Shown one piece after another: positions 1 to 5,774 of a stretch of DNA of 9,075 bases. A model generated the notes under the pieces. It was not told the DNA's origin. It did not search any database and saw only the letters and a program-made list of their open reading frames with translations. A program made the position numbers and the translations under genes. The DNA comes from Thiopontia sp964344435 (GTDB lineage Bacteria > Pseudomonadota > Gammaproteobacteria > GCF-002020875). Each line of letters begins with the position of its first letter. Position 1 is the stretch's first letter. The DNA lies in contig CAYFNH010000096.1 in the NCBI GenBank assembly GCA_964344435.1, forward strand, positions 1-9,075, in the 5' to 3' direction.

Positions 1-254
1 CCGCAGCAGCCAGTGAGCAGCTCAACAACCAGGCAGATGAGCTGACCAATATGGTCTCCTTTTTCAAGTTGTCGGAGCGATATCAACAGGCAGCGTCTGT
101 CGCTACACCGGCTCCAGTCAAGGCCTCCTCCTCACCTGCAGCTCTGTCGACACCTGCACCAGCGGCGAAGGCGGCACCAACTCCAGCAGCAGCGCCCGCC
201 GCAAGGGCGCAACCGGTTTCGGTTGGGGGCGATTCCGAATGGGATGAGTTTTAG
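1..254 (+). CDS. Methyl-accepting chemotaxis protein, C-terminal end (5' truncated by window)
   Basis: This is the last 83 residues of a chemoreceptor, read in the frame beginning at base 3; the start lies to the left of the window. The first residues, AAASEQLNNQADELTNMVSF, match the end of the cytoplasmic signalling coiled coil of MCPs, where the C-terminal methylation helix finishes with a pattern like ADEL..MV..F. About 50 residues of Ala/Pro/Ser-rich low-complexity linker follow, and the protein ends in GDSEWDEF. The final EWDEF fits the xWxxF pentapeptide that, in receptors such as Tar and Tsr (NWETF), tethers CheR and CheB at the end of a flexible linker. The family role is to relay ligand binding through CheW/CheA to the flagellar or another output; the ligand cannot be judged because the sensor domain is missing. 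The ATG at 51 is internal and is not the start. The downstream kinase gene is convergent. Confidence 0.88.
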   Translation, partial: AAASEQLNNQADELTNMVSFFKLSERYQQAASVATPAPVKASSSPAALSTPAPAAKAAPTPAAAPAARAQPVSVGGDSEWDEF

Positions 255-291
255 TCAGCTGGATCTCTGCACACGTTGAGTGGTTGCACTG

Positions 292-349
292 CTGAGGGGA
301 GCGCTCTCAGTGCGGTGCCTTGTCGAAGTGGCGGGGGGTTCTTGGCACC
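292..349. terminator. Weak inverted repeats between convergent genes (possible terminator)
   Basis: The 107-base gap between the chemoreceptor and the convergent kinase holds two modest inverted repeats. CTGAGGG at 292-298 can pair with CTCTCAG at 304-310, giving a 7-bp stem with one G-U pair. GGTGCC at 314-319 can pair with GGCACC at 344-349 across a 24-base loop. Neither is followed by a clear T-run on either strand, so a Rho-independent terminator is only a possibility suggested by position. Confidence 0.2.
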
Positions 350-361
350 TTCTGCTAATGA

Positions 362-1054
362 CTACAGATATTGACTGAGTACCTCGGTAATGTCGCTCTT
401 TTCGAAGGGTTTGGTGATGAATGCATCGCCACCTGCCTGATAGAATTCATCTCGGTGCTTTTGCATCACATTGGCCGTCACGGCCACAATCGGGGTTTTC
501 TCCCCCCGTTCTCGCAGCGAGCGGGTTGCCTCGATACCATCCATCACCGGCATCTGTATATCCATCAAAATGATGTCATATTGCTGTTGTGAGGCCAGCT
601 CCAGCGCCTCTTTGCCGTTGTTGGCAACCTCTACACTCAACCCCTGCTTTTCAAGCATGGCCCGCTCCAGTTTCTGCAGAATCGGGGTGTCTTCTGCCAA
701 CAATACCGTACCGTGAAGACGGGGACTGTCGGCATCAGGTCTTCGGTTCACGGTTGCAGGCGACTCCACTGCATACGGCTGGTAGGGGAGTGTGAGCAGA
801 AAAGTGGAGCCGACCCCTTCTGCACTATGGACAGTGATTTTGCCACCCATCTGCTCGGCCAGTTTCTGGGAGATAAACAGCCCCAGCCCACAGCCGCCGA
901 AGCGCCGCGAGATGGTGCCGTCCCCCTGTTCGAAGCGGTTAAAGAGCCGTTCCTGAGATTCGGGTGAGATGCCGATACCACTATCTTCAACCGTAAAGTG
1001 GATCTTCCCCTGTTCTACATGCGTGGAGAGGGTTATGGAGCCACTTGATCGCAT
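362..1054 (-). CDS. 3' fragment: HATPase-REC part of disrupted hybrid kinase
   Basis: This frame carries the rest of the kinase. The G1 box is VEDSGIGIS (residues 22-30 counted from the ATG at 1054). The F box is LFNRFEQGD, and the G2 box is FGGCGLGL, with Cys where most family members have Thr. A receiver domain at about 115-230 has acidic pair Glu121/Asp122, phospho-acceptor Asp165 (LMDIQMPVMDG), Thr193 and Lys215 (TKPF). The TAG at 362-364 ends the protein directly after the receiver, with no HPt. The ATG at 1054 only marks where the open frame allows Met: it has no recognisable ribosome-binding site and lies downstream of the N-box in the family alignment. Independent translation as a working kinase is therefore unlikely. 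The true coding portion begins at about base 1042. Confidence 0.7.
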   Translation of the reverse strand: MRSSGSITLSTHVEQGKIHFTVEDSGIGISPESQERLFNRFEQGDGTISRRFGGCGLGLFISQKLAEQMGGKITVHSAEGVGSTFLLTLPYQPYAVESPATVNRRPDADSPRLHGTVLLAEDTPILQKLERAMLEKQGLSVEVANNGKEALELASQQQYDIILMDIQMPVMDGIEATRSLRERGEKTPIVAVTANVMQKHRDEFYQAGGDAFITKPFEKSDITEVLSQYL

Positions 1055-1949
1055 TGCCCAACAGGTTGCCGAGAATCTGTATTATGCGACGCTGATCTCC
1101 CATCATCTGCCCCTTGATCGGAGTTTCGTTGCGTACGCTGAAGGTAAGGCCGAGTGCTTCGGCCAGCCGGGCCTTGCCGGGTACCACCTCCTGCATCATG
1201 GCGTCAAAATCGTACGGGCTCTGGTCGATGCTGAACTGTCCACTTTCAATATTGAGAACGTCGAGGATATTGTCTACCAGTGTAAGCTGCCCATGCCCGG
1301 CTGTTTTGATGGCATGCAGCTGTTGGCGTTTGCTGGCGCTCTTCTCCTCCTCTTCGAGAAGTTCCACATTTCCCAGGATGACCGAGAGAGGGGTTCTGAG
1401 TTCGTGGCTCATGGTGGCCAGAAAATCATCCTTTATCTGTAGTAGCTGCTCCCTCTCTTGCAGAGAGTGCTCCAGCTCACGGGTTCGCTCTGCAACCAGC
1501 CTTTCGAGTTCACGGTGTTGTCGATAGAGCGCAATATGGGTGGCGACACGGGCCAGCACCAGGGAGGCGTTAAAGGGTTTGGTGATGTAGTCGGCGGCAC
1601 CATATTTGAACCCTTCCAGTTCGGCACCCGAATCCCCATGTACGGTCACAAAAATAACGGGGATGGCCGATGTGCGTGGGGTTTGCTTGATCTTGCGGCA
1701 CAACTCATACCCATTCATCCCATCCATCTCTATATCCAGCAGTATGATATCGGGCGGAGATGGCCCTTCGATGATGGAGAGCGCCCTCTCCCCACTGGGG
1801 GCAACCAGGGTTTGGTACTGTGGCGAGAGCAGCGAGGCCATCAGTTCTAGGTTGACCGCTTCATCATCAACGATCAAAACGGTATCTTTCACTGTCTCGG
1901 TCGGTATGTAAGAGGCTGTTGAAGTGGGGGGTGAAAATTGTGTGTTCAT
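987..1949 (-). CDS. 5' fragment: REC-HisKA part of disrupted hybrid kinase (320 aa)
   Basis: The ATG at 1949 is supported by an AGGGA-type Shine-Dalgarno sequence 8 bases upstream. Residues 22-140 form a receiver domain with acidic pair Asp28/Asp29, phospho-acceptor Asp72 in LLDIEMDG, Thr102 and Lys124 (TKPF). Residues about 140-172 form a charged coiled-coil linker (RELERLVAERTRELEHSLQE). The HisKA domain follows, with His182 in FLATMSHELRTP and a second helix ending NILDVLNIESGQF. The start of the ATPase domain includes the N-box Asn residues (GNLLGNAIK, Asn295 and Asn299). Residues 303-320 are out-of-frame sequence and not part of the family. If translated, the product would be a cytoplasmic receiver plus phospho-acceptor protein without ATP-binding G boxes. 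It might still dimerise or accept phosphate from another kinase, but that is speculation. Confidence 0.75.
   Translation of the reverse strand: MNTQFSPPTSTASYIPTETVKDTVLIVDDEAVNLELMASLLSPQYQTLVAPSGERALSIIEGPSPPDIILLDIEMDGMNGYELCRKIKQTPRTSAIPVIFVTVHGDSGAELEGFKYGAADYITKPFNASLVLARVATHIALYRQHRELERLVAERTRELEHSLQEREQLLQIKDDFLATMSHELRTPLSVILGNVELLEEEEKSASKRQQLHAIKTAGHGQLTLVDNILDVLNIESGQFSIDQSPYDFDAMMQEVVPGKARLAEALGLTFSVRNETPIKGQMMGDQRRIIQILGNLLGNAIKWLHNPLHACRTGEDPLYG
1040..1046 (-). other. Site of an 11-base deletion causing the frameshift
   Basis: On the minus strand the sequence reads AAG-T-GGC, where AAG is Lys of NAIK in the upstream frame and GGC is Gly of GSITL in the downstream frame. From that Gly to the V of VEDSGIG both this gene and the paralog at 5775-9075 have 18 residues, so they align without a gap, and the paralog has four extra residues (FTEQ) between Lys and Gly. 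The kinase at 2044-5742 has FTDQ at the same place. The lone T is consistent with the first base of the lost Phe codon. There is no homopolymer or slippery heptamer at the junction. Confidence 0.75.
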
Positions 1950-1956
1950 TTCACGG

Positions 1957-1963
1957 TTCCCTT
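1957..1963 (-). promoter_or_regulatory. Ribosome-binding site of the disrupted kinase
   Basis: On the minus strand AAGGGAA lies about 8 bases upstream of the ATG at 1947-1949. This decides the start of the REC-HisKA frame and shows that the gene once had, or still has, a working translation start. Confidence 0.6.
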
Positions 1964-1979
1964 TATCTCTGTAATGCTG

Positions 1980-2008
1980 TTTTCAATTGCTCTTTAGCAT
2001 AGCATAAT
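1980..2008 (+). promoter_or_regulatory. Candidate sigma70-type promoter for the central hybrid kinase
   Basis: TTTTCA at 1980-1985 and CATAAT at 2003-2008 are 17 bases apart, matching 4/6 and 5/6 of the -35 and -10 consensus. Initiation would fall near 2015, leaving a leader of about 30 bases before the ATG at 2044. On the opposite strand, TGCTATGCT (an extended -10-like element) overlaps the same bases at 1996-2004 and could serve the divergent kinase gene. Both readings are by eye on AT-rich intergenic DNA. No operator-like palindrome stands out in the 94-base gap. Confidence 0.35.
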
Positions 2009-2027
2009 AGTCAAGAATTACACAGAA

Positions 2028-2033
2028 AGAGAG
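2028..2033 (+). promoter_or_regulatory. Weak ribosome-binding site for the central hybrid kinase
   Basis: AGAGAG lies 10 bases before the ATG at 2044. It is a purine-rich but poor match to AGGAGG. No better site precedes another nearby in-frame start, and the ATG places a short positively charged segment before the first membrane helix, as expected for an inner-membrane kinase. Confidence 0.4.
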
Positions 2034-2043
2034 TATATCCAGC

Positions 2044-5000
2044 ATGTTCGGAATTGGTGACATCAAAAAAACGCACTACTCCATTCGCACTAAAATCTCC
2101 ATTGGACTGTTTCTGATGGCCTTGATGGTGTCGCTTACGATGAGTATTACCGGACTGCTTAGCCTCAAGCAGAGCTTGATTGAGGAGACTCGTGACCATC
2201 TGCACTCTGTGGTCCAGCTGCAGGAGCGGCGTATTCAGGACTTTTTGACGCTGACACAGGATCGCACCAATCTGGTGGCAAGCCGTACCCAATTGCGTCG
2301 TAGTCTGAAGCAGCAACTGGAGACCCCTGCAGCGGAACATGTGGAACGCATGGGGCGTATCCTGCGGGATGCACTTAAGTCCATTCCCGATTTCAGGGCG
2401 ATCCATATTCTCAACCGGGAGCAGAGGATTGTGGCTTCGACTGATCCAGATCAGCTGGGGTTGGAGCGCCGTCCAGTGAGGAAGGGGGAATCTTCCCAGC
2501 AGATCTATATTGCGGCAGATCAATCGGTCATGATCAGTATGATGAAGCCGCTGCTGTTGAGTGGTGAGCATCTCGGCAGCCTCTGGATTGAGTCGGCCGC
2601 AACGGGTCTGAAGGAGATTTCCAGTGACTATTTCGGGTTGGGCTATAGTGGTGAGACCGTTTTGGGGCAGCGTATGAATCAGGATGAGGTGCGCTTTCTC
2701 TCTCAATTGCGCTACGACCCCAGCTCAGGCAGTGGCAAAGGGGTGAATGTTCAACAGGATGAGACCCCGATTGTGCGTGCGGTACAAGGCATAGAGGGGT
2801 TTCACGAGGACGTGATTGATTATCGCGGCGTAGAGGTCTTTGTCTATACCTTGCCGCTGCCTTATCTGCAGCTGGGGATGCTGGTCAAGATAGACCAGAG
2901 TGAGGCATTAGTTGCATACCATGATCAGTTCACCTTGCAGATCAAGCTGATTGTACTGTTCCTGATACTGGGGTTGCTGGTCTCGATACCGATTTCACGA
3001 ACCATCAGCCGGCCCATCGAAAAGTTGACCCAAATTGTCCGCCGTATCCACCAGGGAGAGCGGAACCTGCGTGTAGATTATGATGCAGACAATTTTGATT
3101 CTGAAACCGAACAGTTGGCACGAACCTTCAATGGCCTCACCGATGAGATGGTGGGAACCTTTGAGGCGGCCCCCAGTGGTATGGTGATTGCCGATGCAGA
3201 TGGGATCATCGTGCGTTGCAATCGCGAGCTCTATCGGATCTTTGGGTATGAGGATGGTGAACTGGAGGGCAAGGCGGTAGAGGCATTGCTGCCACACCGG
3301 GTGCGTCATCAGCACGTGGGTCACCGGGCAGACTACAAAAAGCAGCCGGAGATGCGTGCCATGGGAGGGCAGATGGAGCTCAAGGCGCTGCGAGCCAACG
3401 GAACCGAGTTCCCGGTAGAGGTGGGGCTGGCACCGATCGAGGGTAGCAAGATGCTTACCCTGGCAACGGTGGTGGACATCACCGAGCGTCAGGAACTCTA
3501 TCAATCGAATCTGGAGGCTCGCCAGCAGGCAGAGGAGGCAACCCGTACCAAAAGTGACTTCCTTGCCAATATGAGTCATGAGATTCGTACCCCGATGAAC
3601 GCCATTGTCGGCTTTACCTATTTGGCGCTGCAGCAGGAGATTCCACTCAAGGTGCGTGATCAGCTGCAGAAGATTGAACTCTCTGCTCGCACGCTGCTGC
3701 AGATCATCAACGATATTCTCGACTACTCCAAAATCGAGGCTGGCAAGCTGGTGATTGAGGAGGTTCCATTCCACCTGGATGAAGTACTGGATAACCTGGT
3801 CGCTACGGCATCGGTATTGAGTCGCAACAAGGATATCGAGATCATGCTCTATCGCGACTCGAAGTTGCCGGGGGGCTATGTTGGTGATCCGCTGCGCCTG
3901 GGACAGGTGCTTAATAATCTGTTAAGCAACGCAATCAAGTTTACTGATCAGGGGATGGTGACAATACGGGTGCACCCCGTGGAGGAGATCTCGTTGGATT
4001 CTGATAAGGCTGTGTTGCGTTTCGATATTGAGGATAGCGGGATCGGGATGAGTCGTGAGGCCATCGCAAAGCTGTTTCAACCCTTCCAGCAGGCAGACAG
4101 TTCAACCACGAGAAAATATGGCGGAACCGGTCTGGGCCTGACCATTGTGGGTCAGCTGGTTGAACAGATGGGCGGCACAGTCGAAGTGAAGAGTCAAGAG
4201 GGGCAGGGCAGCACCTTTACGGTGCGACTGCCGTTGTCAGTAAGCAAAAGGGTGGTCAATTATCGTCACTATGACCGCTCGGTATTTGAGAAGCTGAGAG
4301 TGTTGGTGGTGGAGGATAGTGAGCCAATGCGAGAACTTACCGAACAGATGGTGCGCCAGTTTGGCTGCAGCTGTGTGAGCTGCAGCAGCGGTGAGGAGGC
4401 GATTGAGCTGGCCAGGCAGGGCCATGAAAATGGAAAGCCCTTTGATTTCTTGCTGGTGGACTGGCGCCTGCCGGGCGTCAACGGAATTGATGCCAGTAGG
4501 CAGATCCTTGCAATGTGCACAGAGAGGCGACCGGTCATCATCCTGGAGACGGCCTATGGTCATGAGTTGCTGAGGAGTCAGCATGGTGAGGCGGATGTGG
4601 ATGCACTTCTGACCAAGCCGGTGACCGCCTCGAGCCTGTATGACACCATGGTTCAGTTAATGGATACCTCTCAGATGGAGGAGAGCTCCCCTGCAGCAGA
4701 TACCACCGACCCACACTACTTGTCTGGAATGCGGCTTCTGTTGGTGGAGGATAATGAGATCAATCAGGAGGTGGCTACCTCGATGTTGGAGAGTGTCGGA
4801 GCGGTGGTTGAAATTGCCGATAACGGCCTTGAGGCGGTTGAGCGCCTGGCGGAAAGGGGTAGTGAGTTTGATGTGGTATTGATGGATCTGCAGATGCCGG
4901 TAATGGACGGGATTGAGGCCACCCGCAAGATTCGCCAGAACCACGAGTTGGATGCACTGCCGATTGTAGCCCTGACCGCCAACGCAACCAGCAAGGATCG

Positions 5001-5742
5001 AGAGCGTTGCCTGCAGGCAGGGATGGATGACTATCTTAGCAAGCCGGTCAATCCGCAAGATGTCTACCGTACCCTCGGACGTTGGCATGTCGACGGAGAG
5101 GGGGGAGAGACGGCTCCCGAATTTGTCTCTGATGAGAAGGATGAGGGTGTGAGGGAGGAGGGGCGCGAGGAGGTGCTCAACCTTGAACTGGCACTTTCCC
5201 GCCTCAACCAGGATCGCCCCAGGTTATTGAGACTGCTGCAACGTTTCCAGTTGGATCTGGAGAGCAAGCTGGAGCTGACCATTCAGCGGCTTGATGAAGG
5301 TCAGGGTCATGAGGCCAAACGGTTGGTGCATGGCTTGAAGGGGGTGAGTGGCAATCTTGCGGCCGAGCCGGTTTACCGTGCAGCAAGCCGTCTGGAGAGT
5401 GCACTGGATACAGGCGAGAGGGTTGAGCAGACTCTGGCCGAGTTCGAACAGGTGAGTGAGCAGTTGAAGCAGGCAATGCCGCAGTTCGTGGCACTGCTGG
5501 AGGAGGAAAAAACCTCTGGTCCTGCAGCAGCAGAGATACCCTCGGCGCAGCTGCTTCAGGAGTTCAGAGTTGCACTGGAGAGCAGTGATTTTGATGCCGT
5601 TGCCAAGCTCGATCAGTTGCTGGAGGGCATGGAAGAGAAACAACGAGAAGAGATGAAAGCGGTTGTCGATGCCACCCAGGGGTTTTTGTTCGATGAGGCG
5701 TTGGAGGCGCTGGACAAGGTCACGAAGTTGGGGGAGAGCTGA
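2044..5742 (+). CDS. Membrane hybrid histidine kinase: Cache-HAMP-PAS-HisKA-HATPase-REC-REC-HPt (1232 aa)
   Basis: This is an intact multi-step phosphorelay kinase of the inner membrane. TM1 is at about residues 17-40. A periplasmic sensor of roughly 255 residues follows, with double-Cache-like features (GYSGETVLG near 200; LPYLQLGMLVKID at 272-284). TM2 is at about 302-319 and HAMP at about 320-373. A PAS domain spans about 374-482 and ends in VVDITERQ, and a short coiled coil leads into HisKA with His512 (FLANMSHEIRTPMN). The ATPase domain has N-box Asn629 (NAIKF), the G1 box at Asp664-Gly668 and GGTGLGL at 693-699. REC1 has Glu757/Asp758, Asp806 and Lys858; REC2 has Glu902/Asp903, Asp948 and Lys1000. 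The HPt domain has His1096 (LVHGLKGVSGN). All catalytic residues are present. By family logic phosphate passes from His512 to a receiver Asp and then to His1096, for hand-off to an unidentified regulator. About 70 further residues form an unassigned helical tail. The architecture resembles BarA/EvgS-type kinases, but the signal is unknown. Confidence 0.92.
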   Translation: MFGIGDIKKTHYSIRTKISIGLFLMALMVSLTMSITGLLSLKQSLIEETRDHLHSVVQLQERRIQDFLTLTQDRTNLVASRTQLRRSLKQQLETPAAEHVERMGRILRDALKSIPDFRAIHILNREQRIVASTDPDQLGLERRPVRKGESSQQIYIAADQSVMISMMKPLLLSGEHLGSLWIESAATGLKEISSDYFGLGYSGETVLGQRMNQDEVRFLSQLRYDPSSGSGKGVNVQQDETPIVRAVQGIEGFHEDVIDYRGVEVFVYTLPLPYLQLGMLVKIDQSEALVAYHDQFTLQIKLIVLFLILGLLVSIPISRTISRPIEKLTQIVRRIHQGERNLRVDYDADNFDSETEQLARTFNGLTDEMVGTFEAAPSGMVIADADGIIVRCNRELYRIFGYEDGELEGKAVEALLPHRVRHQHVGHRADYKKQPEMRAMGGQMELKALRANGTEFPVEVGLAPIEGSKMLTLATVVDITERQELYQSNLEARQQAEEATRTKSDFLANMSHEIRTPMNAIVGFTYLALQQEIPLKVRDQLQKIELSARTLLQIINDILDYSKIEAGKLVIEEVPFHLDEVLDNLVATASVLSRNKDIEIMLYRDSKLPGGYVGDPLRLGQVLNNLLSNAIKFTDQGMVTIRVHPVEEISLDSDKAVLRFDIEDSGIGMSREAIAKLFQPFQQADSSTTRKYGGTGLGLTIVGQLVEQMGGTVEVKSQEGQGSTFTVRLPLSVSKRVVNYRHYDRSVFEKLRVLVVEDSEPMRELTEQMVRQFGCSCVSCSSGEEAIELARQGHENGKPFDFLLVDWRLPGVNGIDASRQILAMCTERRPVIILETAYGHELLRSQHGEADVDALLTKPVTASSLYDTMVQLMDTSQMEESSPAADTTDPHYLSGMRLLLVEDNEINQEVATSMLESVGAVVEIADNGLEAVERLAERGSEFDVVLMDLQMPVMDGIEATRKIRQNHELDALPIVALTANATSKDRERCLQAGMDDYLSKPVNPQDVYRTLGRWHVDGEGGETAPEFVSDEKDEGVREEGREEVLNLELALSRLNQDRPRLLRLLQRFQLDLESKLELTIQRLDEGQGHEAKRLVHGLKGVSGNLAAEPVYRAASRLESALDTGERVEQTLAEFEQVSEQLKQAMPQFVALLEEEKTSGPAAAEIPSAQLLQEFRVALESSDFDAVAKLDQLLEGMEEKQREEMKAVVDATQGFLFDEALEALDKVTKLGES

Positions 5743-5774
5743 TTGATCAAACCTTGCCGTCTGTCTTGCAGGCG

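Larger units (their letters stand above)
362..1949 (-). pseudogene. REC-HisKA-HATPase-REC hybrid histidine kinase, frame broken near 1043
   Basis: Joined together, the two frames encode a soluble hybrid kinase with no transmembrane segment: receiver, dimerisation/phospho-acceptor His, ATPase, receiver. The N-terminal frame runs well to NAIK (Lys302, bases 1044-1046), then reads 18 unrelated residues to a TGA at 987-989. The correct sequence resumes in another frame at GGC (bases 1040-1042, Gly of GSITL). Compared with the paralogous kinase at 5775-9075 (NALKFTEQGGITL), flanking alignment is gap-free and four residues are represented by a single base, so 11 bases are missing. The lesion falls between the N-box and the G1 box of the ATPase domain, so normal autokinase activity should be lost. 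Both halves remain open and motif-rich, which suggests a recent event. The gene has no HPt domain. It is convergent with the chemoreceptor and divergent from the kinase at 2044. An assembly error remains possible. Confidence 0.8.

Noticed and set aside
1036..1054. Programmed ribosomal frameshift joining the two halves of the kinase at 362-1949
   Set aside because: No slippery heptamer, no run of identical bases and no obvious stimulatory structure. Skipping one base would still leave the ATPase domain four residues short compared with both kinases in the window.
1052..1054. ATG at 1054 as the start of a separate HATPase-REC gene
   Set aside because: It has no Shine-Dalgarno, it falls inside codons of the upstream frame's NAIK motif, and the resulting protein would lack the N-box needed for ATP binding.
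2995..3774. 259-codon minus-strand open frame opposite the central kinase
   Set aside because: It is antisense to the HAMP-PAS-HisKA region, and its His/Leu-rich translation is typical of a shadow frame. The same applies to the minus-strand frame at 2011-2706.
5743..5774. Bidirectional terminator between the convergent kinases
   Set aside because: The 32-base gap has only a 3- to 4-bp inverted repeat (GCC...GGC) and no T-run; nothing there supports a terminator.
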